A stretch of DNA of 64,000 nucleotides, from the NCBI GenBank assembly GCA_963920635.1, contig OY987304.1:36146365-36210364 (forward strand), given 5' to 3'. The notes beneath the pieces were generated by a model that searched no databases, was not told the DNA's origin, and worked only from the letters and a program-made list of their open reading frames with translations. Of the stretch, positions 46,961 to 57,480 are shown piece by piece (position 1 is the first letter of the stretch; the number at the start of each line of letters is the position of its first letter). The stretch comes from Pseudeuparius sepicola (taxonomy: Eukaryota > Arthropoda > Insecta > Coleoptera > Anthribidae). Position numbers and translations under genes: made by a program.

Positions 46961-47548
46961 CAGGGTGAGTCACATCTAAAGGCAGAGCCGAAAACACGAG
47001 GTAGAACTCGCTAAAATAAGCACATATGCCTAATAAACATTAGCTCAAAAATGCTTGGTTCTCCATATACAGCGTGTTGAAATTTTTCCCAAAATAACAT
47101 ATTTTTTTAATAATTTTGCCTTTTTTGTATAGCCCATTCAATTTGGAACAAAAAGCGCCTCTTGGTAGTTTTTTATTTCTGGTACAGTTTCTTCGTAATT
47201 TCGAATTTTTTTAACTGGTGCCAAGGTGATTATGTTAATCTTATCTTATATTATATCTATTATATCTTATATTTATAAACTTATTTGTAGGTGTCTACGC
47301 CGCTGCTCATCTGAACAGGGAAAAATTATTGCACATAATGACAAACCATAATATGTATCAAATTTTGTTGGATTTCCTAAACGGGCTCGAAAGAAATTAA
47401 AAAAATATATGTTATTTTTGGAAAAGTTTCAACACGCTGTATATGGAGAACCAAGCGTTTTTGAGCTAATGTTTATTAAGCATATGAGCTTATTTTAGCG
47501 AATTCTACCTTGTGTTTTCGGCTCTGACTTTAGATGTGACTCACCCTG
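46961..47548. mobile_element. MITE with CAGGGTGAGTCACATCTAAA ends
   Basis: 588 bp, TA-flanked (46959-46960 and 47549-47550). Terminal inverted repeats of about 150 bases include a second internal palindrome (TCCATATACAGCGTGTTGAA). Unlike the 29.9-kb elements, the core ends share only CAGGGTG. No coding content. Confidence 0.8.
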
Positions 47549-47550
47549 TA

Positions 47551-50500
47551 TAAGAAGGTGAGGCTGCAAACTTATAAAACGCAGGCACAGTATTGGAGGT
47601 TTTTAATTTACTCGAATACGTTTTCATGTTAACTTTTTCCAAAAGTTAAACATTTTTGTACGGGGCAAAGAACCAATATATCTATATTTTACTAAACTTC
47701 CAATTTCTTACCAGCGCATAGCAAGCACATCCGCTTCCTCGTGGGGATTTCCCTTATTTCATCCAGCCCGCTATCAAGCTCTCCCCCACCTATCCCCCAG
47801 GCGCCCATTCCCCTCGCTGTCCCCCGCCGCTTTTTATCAACTCAGACCGGGATTTAATCTGAATTTGTCGCAGAGGAAAAAACCGATCCGAGGACCAGCG
47901 CCGCCATTCATCAGACGGCCGCCGACCGTGCGCGAAAATTAATTATTTAAGGGTGCAAAAGAAAACAGGAAAATCGGAAGGGGATAAGAGGGGAGGGAAA
48001 CGGAGATAGGCAATAAATACTAGAGGACGCTAACTTGGTTCATTGTGGCGTGGATGCCGTTTGGTCGGAATCTTTTCTAGGAATGGGCGAGCAAGCCCTT
48101 AATGCCACTATATAAATCACTGTGAGTGGCGGTTGTAAAATTCGAAAAGGATAGCGTTTAGTGTATGCATTTGGCACACGCTTCTAACAACCTCAACTTT
48201 TGTTCTCCTAAGAAACTACTACGGTTTCACGGTGTAACCACCAGCTACACAAATATCTAGCAGATACTATGTAGAATTGAGTTGTCTGTTTGATTTATAC
48301 ATACCTACAGCCTGTTTTATTTATATAGAATCACATTTGATATTGTTATTAGTTCATAGCAGATGCAGTTAGTAGATATACAAGGTTTCTGAAACCGACA
48401 TGTTAATATGGCCCCTCCAGAATTTTTCACGGTCTCCAGACTGCGAGACTCCGACCTAGAACTATAGGATTTGACCCCCAACATCAACTTTTTTAAATAC
48501 CTAATATAAATGTGAAATCTAATAATATTATAAAGTTGTTTTCTTCCAAATGCTATTTAAGGATTTTTATAACAGTTACAAAAAAGTGTGGTTATAAAAT
48601 ATAACCTACCAATTATCCAGATATCTGCCATACCATAATCTCATAATTAAAATTTAATTTAATCGGGCATCAGTTAAAAAAAATTTGTGACCAAATTGGA
48701 TCCTTGATGAATGAGTAGTAATGACTATAAGTAGCGACATGAGTAATATTTTTTCCAGAACAATTCGATATATTTTCATTTACAGCCATAGGTAAATGAA
48801 AAAATATGAAGGTATTCTGTAACTATATTTGTATTTTTCAATAGTCAGTTGTTCAAGGACAGCATTGTTAAAAAATATGAACTGACAATATGCAATTATA
48901 TTACTTGCAACATAAGATACATAACAATTTCCTAATTCCATCCATGAAAGTCTTCCCCTACCACGCTCATCTCATAGTTTTACCCCGCCGCTTTATATCA
49001 AGATTTAATCTGAATTTGTCGCATAATAAAAAACAACGCTATTCACACGCGGCTACCAGCTGTGCGCGAAAATTAATTATTTAAGTGGACGGCAGGAGAA
49101 GCGGAAAAATAAAGGGAATATAGGAGGGAAGAAAGACCGAAATAAAGTGTCCCTTTGACTGGGTTCTTTTCAGATCGAACACAACATAATCCTAACAAAG
49201 CTGTCCAATAAACTCACCTTGCAAACAGTATCAATCACAAAGTGCACTGTAAAATTTATATGTATAGTTGGGATGTGGATCGCAAGGCAGATCCAGCTAT
49301 CTAAGAATCATTTTAATGTACCAGTTGAAGTGATGACACTTAGTGATTAAGATATACCTCAAACATGATATTGCATTCCTAGTAAAAATATTGCCGAGCC
49401 CCATTACTCCATTTTATCGAAAGTTTTTTCGTGGGCTTTCCCGTCAATTTTACAGGTATCCGACCGCATTTTTCGGGGTCAGACCCTGTTGTTTTCGGAG
49501 CGGGTTTAGATAGTGCCTATAGGATGGGGAGGAGAAAGAGGTTGAACCGTCGGATCGTTACATTTTCGGCGGCTGTTGCGAACAAACATGCATGTGGGCG
49601 TCCTGGCTGTATCACCTTATTCCATAAAATTGCGGTTTCCTCAACGCCACGCTATGCTGAGATTTTGGAGACAAATATCAGGTGCTCTTAAAAACAGCAC
49701 GGGTCTCTTAAAGGTTAATAAAAGTTGTAAATTGAAAATTTGCGCGGATCTCTGTGACTACCCATCCTGGAAAACGTGGAAAATGGCCCAGACGGCCGAA
49801 CGGCATGTCCGCGGCCCCGCACGCGAAACTTTTTTGAAATAATAAATTAAGAGATCCGTGCTTTTTGTTTTGCTCAAAGCTCAAAATTAAGGGCCTCAGG
49901 GATTGTTAAAATGGGGGCCTGCATTTAGTTTATTGGGCGTAACTTTTGAACTGAATGGATGATCTCATTCAGGTCTGATAAGGATTGGTAGAAAGCTATT
50001 GTGCACAACCTGATATGGTTTTGGTTTACTGTAGTCACTAGGAGGCGTCTCTGGTGCACATGCCATCTGAGATTGTTAAATAAATTTTGCTTTTTAATAA
50101 AAAGTTTAAACATTCTATTATAGGACATAGATGCATAATTTAATTTTACGGGGTAAGTCAGTTTTTTGTAGCAGAACTTTAACAGGTGATAGGGTGTTAA
50201 AGTTGGAAAAAATATGTGGACCTTATCGAATGTTTACCAAACTAGATAGAACATTTAAGTAATATATTTTGTATACGTTATAACGGCATGGGTCACCATG
50301 AAACCTGTTAAAATCGAACATCTTGAACAACCAGTGGCGGAGAAGTGGGTAATTAGTACAATTATTTTTAGGAAAAAAAATGAATAACCTTGTATTGTTA
50401 TAAAAGGTATTTAATTTTTTATGTAGATTTTAATTGCAGACAAAAATGCCCTCTTGCTATTTGTTCGCACGTGTTATAGCTTATTGGAAATTTATTTTTT

Positions 50501-50720
50501 TTGTATTATTTTTTCGGAAAAATTAACTAAAAAATTGGCCCCATAAGTAAGACTCAAAATGAAAAACTTGTTTCTTACTTTAAATAAAGTAACTTTTTCT
50601 TCCTTACCTTCAGACCCTGTAATTTCAAATAAAAAACATTAAGTTTTCGAACTAAAAATACACTGTAAGATTTAGAGTTCTTATTATTAAATACAGGGCC
50701 GCATTAGAAAAAAATGGATG
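47551..50720. other. Gene-free interval with non-coding module copies B and C
   Basis: Copy B is at about 47735-48130 and a shorter copy C at about 48970-49095. Both keep ATTTAATCTGAATTTGTCGC and GTGCGCGAAAATTAATTATT. A different module at about 49385-49580 is matched at about 52675-52955. No frame, splice pattern or domain supports a gene. The remainder is AT-rich. Confidence 0.5.
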
Positions 50721-50821
50721 GAAAAAAATAAAGAAAGAAATGGCTCGTGGCATATGGGACAAAATGCTTTGGTAATTGGCAACACCAAACTAGTTCCCAA
50801 TATCTAATGGAAATTATGTAT

Positions 50822-50914
50822 GGGTCTTTTGGAGGTGTGCAGACCACGACAGGTACCTGTTTCGGGCTTGTTGGCCCTCATCAGGCAGACGTAGCGCACC
50901 TCACCGAAAGACCC
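50822..50914 (-). ncRNA. Hammerhead ribozyme (type I), minus strand
   Basis: This is a self-cleaving RNA motif. Read on the minus strand, CTGATGA (50878-50884) is followed by stem II GGGC-CAACAA-GCCC, then GAAA, then stem III CAGG-TA-CCTG, then the cleavage triplet GTC. Cleavage is expected between 50848 and 50847. Stem I is long and interrupted: CTGC with GTGG next to the core, an internal loop, then AGGTG with CACCT and an outer helix GGGTCTTT with AAAGACCC. All conserved core bases are present. The stem III strand ACAGGTACCTGT is a perfect palindrome, so a dimeric fold is also possible. Confidence 0.88.
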
Positions 50915-51288
50915 AGATTACGTTGGCTAAGTGGAATAGGAAATAGTACAATGGGGTGAGCATTTACCATATATTCATTTTGTTTAATCATCGTTTGGCT
51001 ATAGACGTAAGCACACGAGGATTGAAACTCACGATTCGATCCTTGTTGATTTCTATATATTAGAAGATATATACTCGGTGATGAATCAAACGACTTTGCT
51101 CCCCGTATGTATGCGTCTTCTGGTTTTTCCGCCGCGCCGCTTTGCCAAGTTCTTTTTATATGTCGATCGACCGGTCGATATATACACACTCACATTGCTT
51201 TGGTTTTAGCAGTACCAGCTAGATGGTGTTGGATGGTAAATGCTCACCGCATTATACTATTTCCTATTCCACTTAGCCAACGTAATCT

Positions 51289-51381
51289 GGGTTTTTCGGT
51301 GAGGTGCGCTACGTCTGCCTGATGAGGGCCAACAAGCCCGAAACAGGTACTTGTCGTGGTCTGCACACCTCCGAAAGACCC
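51289..51381 (+). ncRNA. Hammerhead ribozyme (type I), plus strand
   Basis: Core CTGATGA at 51319-51325, stem II GGGC-CAACAA-GCCC, GAAA, stem III CAGG-TA-CTTG (one G-T pair) and GTC, with cleavage expected after 51355. The outer part of stem I is an 11-bp helix (GGGTTTTTCGG with CCGAAAGACCC, one G-T wobble), followed by AGGTG with CACCT and CTGC with GTGG. The change from C-G in the minus-strand copy to T-G here keeps the outer helix paired. Confidence 0.88.
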
Positions 51382-51505
51382 ATACATAATTTCCATTAGA
51401 TATTGGAAACTAGTTTGGTGTCGCCAATTACCAAATTTTGTCCCATATGCTACGAGCCATTTCTTTTAAAATTATAATGCGGACACTAAATATTCATTTT
51501 GGAAA

Positions 51506-53100
51506 AAAAAATTCAGTATAATTGCCTCTAAACATTTTAAAAATATTTCGTGTCATACATTATGGTATTTTCAATGAAAAAAGCTATTGAAATCTGCAAA
51601 AAAAACAGGTCCGTATTTAAAAGAATAAAGTTCAAGATGGTTTCTCAAAGACGAAATGTTGTAGAACAAATCTAAAAATGCCATCTTAAAGCCCGTTAAA
51701 AAGTGCCCTAATAAAGTGTTTTTCTTTTTTTTCTAGCTGTGATAACAACTTCAGAAAAAAATAAAATCGAAAACGCAAAATTTCACTTTTTTTCAAAATA
51801 ACTCAAAAACGAAAAAAGACATTAGAAATCTATTTAATTTTTAATTGGGTTTTTCGCCACCAAACTGATCGAAAGACAACTTGTTGCCTGGAAAATTCAT
51901 AAATTCTTAACAGTGAATGAACGAAACTTTAAACGTGTAACTCAAAAAATAACTTCAACAAATTTGTTTTCTGAGCTTTCGGAGAATAAATCTTCCTCCT
52001 TTCTCAAAGATCATGCCACGTCAAAGTGAAGTCACTGATTAAAAATGGATCTGTTTGCGCCACAAATAAATTTTAGAAAATACATTAGAAATCTGATTGT
52101 ACCATTTTATTGACTGAAAATTGCGCAACTTTTTTGACAAATTGACATTGAACAGCCTGTATCTTTCCTTAAGAATGATTCTGGAAGCCATGCACCCACA
52201 AAAACTTTTTTCTTGTCTTGGGTTGTGTTATCACATTCCATAGTCGTTTTTCCTATTTTTGTTTTCTTGGAATGAACAAAATGACGAATTGCATATGGAA
52301 ATCCGCTATCTTATTTTAAATATCCTCTTCATCTCGAAAACAATGATATTTATGAAAAATTTACATGATATAAAAACGAGGGAAATTTTATTCTACACTG
52401 GAAATGTGTCACAGTTTTAATCTCTACGCGATTTTCATTTGTTGTGAGTTACCAAGTGGGCGAATTGGATATAAATAGTAATAACTTGTACCTAATCTTA
52501 ACTCGATATCGCTAAAATTGATAAAAATGTATCCAAAAACCCATTTTTTGGATTCAACTAAAGTGTGGTTAAAACGCCATATCTTGACGTCAAGAATCTA
52601 TCGTTAATGGGTTGGCCTTCTTTTCTGGGATACCCTGTACCTATATGTGAGAGAATTTTATTCTGCACAATATACTTGATGAAAATATTGCCTACCCCCA
52701 TTATTTCCCCATTTTATAAAATGTTTTCGCTCCCCGCCCGTAAATTTTACAGGCTCCAGAACCGCTTTTTTAGACTGGGCCGAGATTAGCCAAAATTCGC
52801 GGGCGCGTACGACTCACATAAAATATCTATTATCCGGCCCGGTTTACGAGGGTTGAGCCCGTTGTTTTCGTAGCGGCCGTAAATCGCGCCTATGGGCGCG
52901 GCGGGAGAGGAAGTGGGCCGAACGCTCGGATCGTTAAATTTTTGGTGGCTGTAAAAGAGGGATACATGTGCATGATAGCGTAATGTCGTTTGGATCAGCT
53001 ACCAGAGTTAGCGAGTCACTACATGGAAGTTGCTATTTCTCTATGAGATTCTACAAGTGGTCAATTTCATTATTTCATAAACACTGAAAGTTTAATTTTA
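51506..53100. other. Gene-free interval with dispersed repeat and module copy
   Basis: Bases about 51880-52040 match 11582-11742 (in the Polinton) in inverted orientation. CAGCCTGTATC near 52152 and a GGATACCCTGTAC end near 52630 look like transposon termini, but I cannot pair them. Bases 52675-52955 are a GC-richer second copy of the 49385-49580 module (shared: CAATTTTACAGG-like block, CCCGTTGTTTTCG, CGGATCGTTA). No gene. Confidence 0.45.
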
Positions 53101-53193
53101 CCTTTAAAAGAAATGGCTTGTGGCGTATGGGACAAAATGCTTTGGTAATTGGCAACACCAAACTAGTTTCCAATATCTAATGGAAATTATGTA

Positions 53194-53253
53194 TGGGTCT
53201 TTCGGAGGTGTGCAGACCACGACAGGTACCTGTTTCGGGCATGTTGGCCCTCA
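53194..53253 (-). ncRNA. Truncated hammerhead ribozyme
   Basis: On the minus strand TGATGA, stem II (GGGC-CAACAT-GCCC), GAAA, stem III and GTC remain. The conserved C before TGATGA is G, and the 5' strand of stem I is missing because the arm ends here. It should not cleave. Confidence 0.7.
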
Positions 53254-53351
53254 TCACATTGCTTTGGTTTTGGCAGTACCAGCTAGATGGCGTTGGATGG
53301 TAAATGCTCACCGCATTATACTAGTTCCTTTTCCACTTAGCTAACGTGTCT

Positions 53352-53446
53352 GGGTCTTTTCGGTTGAGGTGCGCTGCGTCTGCCTGATGAGAGCCAACAA
53401 GCCCGAAACAGGTACCTGTCGTGGTCTGCACACCTCCGAAAGACCC
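53352..53446 (+). ncRNA. Hammerhead ribozyme (type I), copy 2 plus strand
   Basis: CTGATGA at 53384-53390, stem II GAGC-CAACAA-GCCC (one A-C mismatch), GAAA, palindromic stem III CAGG-TA-CCTG, GTC with cleavage expected after 53420. Stem I outer helix GGGTCTTTTCGG pairs with CCGAAAGACCC apart from one extra T. The stem II mismatch may weaken it. Confidence 0.8.
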
Positions 53447-53560
53447 ATACATAATTTCCATTAGATATTGGAAACTAGTTTGGTTTTGCCAATTACCAAA
53501 GCATTTTGTCCCATATGCCACAAGCCATTTCTTTTAAAATTATAATGGGGACACTAAATA

Positions 53561-55465
53561 TTCATTTTGTTAATTTTACTTGTAGTTAGGCGCGCTTTTC
53601 GAGGAAATAAACAAACAAGCAAATTTTAAATTTAACTATCTTTTGCATACTATACCGAATATAAACTATATTCTTCACTCATTTTTATACTGAGTAATTC
53701 AGTTATTTCAGTCATTAAAAATTCTAACCACATAAAGAGAAACATGGGAATTTTTTTTTGACATGGGGAAAATCAACCATAGCACCCGAGTAATTCGGGG
53801 CCCTGGCATGCTATGTTGCTACTTATGACCATCAGCTGTTCGGGCAAACGACCTCCGGGCTACCGGCGACGAATCGTCAGTACCAAATCGAAAGTAGAGA
53901 GAAGGACACGCACCTACATACATTGTAACGGAATTTTGGTTTCAAAATTCCATTACCACGTTTCAAATAATAATACATCGTTATTTGTAAGATGAATCAC
54001 AATTTTCGAATTAACTTCTTTTATCTGGTATGTGTGCTTCCATCTGGCGGTGAATAGATGCACTAGTGGAATTATACAGTGCTTCTTTGTGCATCGAGTC
54101 GAAGGTACGTTCCAACAGTTAGCACTAAAGTGATTAGCAAGTAATCCGCTACGTATTTGGTGGTGCCACTTGTTTGGTTCGGAGCAAATATTTTCTGCGA
54201 GTCTGGTTCCACGCCCTAGGCGGGAAGCCATCGTCAATTCTGACAGAAGAAATTTTTTGGTTGCTCTATGATCAGATGGCCAGATGACTTCGACAAGTGC
54301 GGAGACCTGATTGGTTGTGTTACGTTTTATTTTTTATAATGCAAGATCTTTCAAAACTACCTACGAGAGCCGTCTCGCCCCTCTTTCCGATTGAATCTTC
54401 AGCGCGAAGTGTTCCGGCAGGTATCTGGCGATAGCAGGAAGGATGTGTGTCTCGATGTAATTATCTCCTTTTATCGGCTTCCTGTTATCTCCATTTGGAA
54501 ATATTGAGTGCTTATATGGTGTTTTATTGTTTGGTGAGGCAGAATAAAACCGTATTTTTCTGTTTTCATGTGAAATCTCGACCTGACGCACCTGGAGTTT
54601 TTTGGAAATTTGGGAACAGGTGGCCATCTTGGCGTTCAAGGGCGACGCTTGGTTCTTTTGGAAAACCTGTTGATCTTTGAGCATTGTGAGCAGGGCACGG
54701 GAGAGGTGGACACAAGTACCAGGTGAGTTTCATTTAAAATTATTTTTATAATTTTGGTAATTTTCACTATTTATTTTTTATCTCAACTCTCGTTTTATAA
54801 TCCCTTAATTTAATAATCACTTAATTTAACCCAAGATTGTTCAACTTAATTTCCCATTTTTATATTGTTAACAACTTTCAATTACTCAATTTTTTTGTAA
54901 ACAATTTTCACATTTCACTTAAATAATAAACGACCCTTGTAATTGTTTTCAAATGTGTGTTTTATTTCAAGTATCATAACGAGTCATATAACCAACTTCG
55001 ATAGCTGGGCCGAAGTTGTCATTATAACATCTCCGCTTACCGAACCGCGCTGTGGGCCGTATGCTCACTGCTTCCGCCAGATTTTTATATACCAAACTCA
55101 CCATTCTCGTGCTCGTGCTCCCACGTACCGACAAAGTAGGTAGTATGGGTCTGTTACACGAGAAAAAATTGCAACTGGTACAATCTAAAGGAAATATCTC
55201 ATCATGGATTGGCAGTTTTCTTATACGTCTTTGGACTTATTTATGACGCTCACGAATGAAATAAACTTGTGTGTGTAGTCTGTGTAGTCAAGTCATAGGT
55301 GGAATTTTTGAATAACTCTTCTAAACGGTGACAGGTAGTGCGTTTTGGTGCGTTTGTACCATGACTTTTTTATCGTCACAACATAAAAAAAAATCCCTAA
55401 AAATTTAAAAACCACAAAAAATAAGAAATATCAAACAACTAAATTTACGATATGTTGTGCAACTC
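53561..55465. other. Gene-free interval with possible transcribed GC-richer blocks
   Basis: From about 53780 to 54720 the DNA is GC-richer and includes donor-like GGTACGT (about 54104) and CAGGTGAGT (about 54720). A 94-codon minus-strand frame (53953-54237) starting at an ATG near 54237 shows no domain I recognise. A second GC-richer block at 55000-55150 is also unassigned. These could be untranslated exons or old LTR-type sequence; I cannot decide. Confidence 0.35.
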
Positions 55466-55615
55466 AAAAAATATATAATATGTACCTCGGCACTGAAGTT
55501 CTTTCTATTACTCATGTGGTTTATTTGCTTCGGCCAGAGGCCTCGGCAACTAAATTCCACATGAGTCGTAAGAAGTTGAACTTCAGTGCCTTGGTACATA
55601 AAAAATAACTATTAA
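55466..55615. repeat. Imperfect hairpin repeat
   Basis: The left arm TATGTACCTCGGCACTGAAG and the right arm CTTCAGTGCC.TGGTACATA are inverted copies, with CTCATGTGG and CCACATGAG inside. The centre contains GAGGCCTCGGCAACTAAATT, also seen at 1424-1445. It is probably a small dispersed non-autonomous element. Confidence 0.6.
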
Positions 55616-56122
55616 TACACTGAAAATATTTCTTTTTTTGTCAACTTTAGAATTTTTTAAATTTCGCAGCTTTTTTTACTTGTGGTTAAAATCATGACTG
55701 AATCACTCTGAATACTTATTTAATCTTTGAAATATATCTAAAATAGGCAGAGGTTAAATATAAAATATCTAGGAGGTATCTCTTCATCACTTATTTCTGT
55801 ACCTACTTACCTTTCGAAAGTATCATTATTTGGAAATCTTGCTTAATTTTCAAAGAAGGCACTTTTTTCTACTCGCATAATATTTGCCGTTTTCTTTACC
55901 ACCTAGAGAATATATGTGTGGGTATGGGGTCGTGCTGAACTCTTTTCCTCGTCCGATATAGACAACATATCCACTCTTGCTATACAAACTACTATTTCTA
56001 GCCCTTAATCTGAAGAAACATTCATCTAACTATAAACCCCACTAATCACAATGTGTATGATAAAAAGTCCAACAGGTCTACTAAATGAATCATCATGACA
56101 AAGTCAAAATGACGTAAAAGGA

Positions 56123-56916
56123 CCAGAGCGGCACCGTCGCAATGATAAAGGCCTGCCAGCTGGCGACGCGAAACGTCACTACGTCATCACATCAGCGTGG
56201 TAGCTCTTTGTAGTTGTTTACGTTTACATGTCTGGCGATTTTCCTAAAGAAAGTTTGTTGTGTTTATTGTGTTTTGGACTGTGTTTTTTTAGTAATATAG
56301 GACGTGGAGTTTTATTAATAAGGTATGGTAAAACAGCAGTGATTCAGAACAAAGTGATTAAAATTCAATTTTAGTTTATAGGTTAGGTTGTGTCTATAGT
56401 TTCGGACTTATTTAAATCATGCCACGGACGTGTTTCGTTCCCAATTGCAAGGGAAACTACAAAGGTGGCCCCAAAGTGTCCGCTTTTTCGTTTCCTAAAG
56501 ACCCCATTATAAGGGGAAAGTGGGTTAAGGCCATCAAAAGTGATTTTGGTTTGGACTGTTTGGAGAGTTTTATATCTAACAATTTTACAAGATTAAACGT
56601 AAGCACCATCAAATCAGAAAGTTTTATGGTTTTATTCATTCGAATTTAGTTGTAGGCGCGCAAATAAGAACTAATTGACATTTACGAAAATTTTACCTGT
56701 AGCTATCAAAATCCACCAAAAGCCCTTGAAAATGTGACTTTCACTCTCGTAGATGATAAAACCATGAGCTATAGATATATACACTCATTTTAGAGTATTT
56801 GTTTACCAAGTTGACATCTTGAAATTTGAATTTGGAGCCTTAGGTCCACTTCCCTTGGATGACTCATTGCTTTCAGCTGATGCCGGGCCTTGTCATTGCG
56901 AAGGTGCCGGCCAGAG
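56123..56916. mobile_element. P-like element remnant with a THAP exon (tentative)
   Basis: Short diverged inverted ends (about 35 bases): GGCACCGTCGCAATGATAAA near 56130 and its partner around 56880-56910 (GGCCTTGTCATTGCGAAGGT). Between them lies an exon encoding the start of a THAP domain. P-type transposases begin with THAP domains, so I infer an internally deleted P-like element. No target duplication is clear, and a host THAP gene fragment is the alternative. Confidence 0.45.
56419..56649 (+). pseudogene. THAP-domain exon, N-terminal part
   Basis: The ATG at 56419 begins MPRTCFVPNCKGNYKGG and continues with KVSAFSFPKDPIIRGKWVKA. This is the first half of a THAP zinc finger: Cys-x4-Cys, then the F-x-F-P-K-D and W-x-x-A-I landmarks. 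The second metal pair (C-x2-H) is absent from the open frame, which ends at 56649. A donor-like GTAAGC at about 56599 suggests an intron may follow, but no matching downstream exon is visible in the window. DNA binding would need the missing half. Confidence 0.65.
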
Positions 56917-57272
56917 CCATTGGCAATTTCATATTTTAAATTTTGAATGGATGACAAACAGTTAATTTTAATAGTGAAATTATCAATCATAATGGGCCTG
57001 CTTCACACTTTTTTTATTCTTGATTAAGAATCTTAACCGGGAAATGTCCTAAAAATGTTTTTGAAATTCAAATTCCTTTGACCCGTGACGTCACGGGCCC
57101 AAAACGCTGACTGGCTAATGTTTTGCGACATTGACACGATTTACGGCAATATCAATTATATATGTTTCTTGTATTTGAGATTTGTGAAATCTGAAGAAGA
57201 AGAAAATTTACCTAACTTACGATATTTTAAGGCGAAGGCCAAATAGACATAACACATGAACTCAATATCAGG

Positions 57273-57480
57273 GGGGGTGCGGCGGTGCACGAGTGGGTCT
57301 TTCGTTGTACCCCACGCCTTGGCACCGCACGTCGTGGGTTCGATTCCCACCGCTGGGTGTTGAGTGTTTAGGTTTAAGATTTATCCCCAAAAATTATAAG
57401 AAGGTGGCGAATGCCCCATAGTGGCTAGATTGCTCGAAAAGAGCAGAGGCCATATAAAAAGAAATAAAAATAAAAAAAAT
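57273..57480 (+). mobile_element. tRNA-derived SINE, copy 1
   Basis: A tRNA-like head carries a pol III B box GGTTCGATTCC at 57337-57347 and an A-box-like TGCACGAGTGG about 50 bases upstream. The body ends in an A-rich tail (AAATAAAAATAAAAAAAA). The head shares GGTGCACGAGTGGGT and TCGTGGGTTCGATTCCCACC with copy 2; the bodies are related only in parts (GGCGAATG). No clear target duplication. Confidence 0.8.

Larger units (their letters stand above)
50728..51505. mobile_element. Hammerhead-bearing inverted-repeat element, copy 1
   Basis: Left arm (about 50728-50970) and right arm (about 51225-51490) are inverted copies. They share GAAATGGCTCGTGGCATATG, TAATGGAAATTATGTATGGG and a complete hammerhead ribozyme each. 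The loop of about 260 bases is AT-rich with one GC-rich stretch and no gene. Just outside, CCGCATTA (about 50700) and TAATGCGG (about 51475) may mark the real termini. Hammerheads of this class are known from Penelope-like elements and retrozymes, so I infer a non-autonomous relative or a head-to-head pair of Penelope-type terminal repeats. Confidence 0.7.
53101..53560. mobile_element. Hammerhead-bearing inverted-repeat element, copy 2
   Basis: A shorter version of the element at 50.7-51.5 kb. The left arm is about 53101-53253, the right arm about 53255-53560, with almost no loop. The left arm was cut inside its ribozyme, so only the right-arm ribozyme is complete. Shared landmarks include GGGACAAAATGCTTTGGTAA and the CGGAGGTGTGCAGACCACGA block. 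Confidence 0.75.

Noticed and set aside
57283..57358. tRNA gene
   Set aside because: A and B boxes are present, but the cloverleaf does not close and the sequence continues into a SINE body with an A-rich tail.
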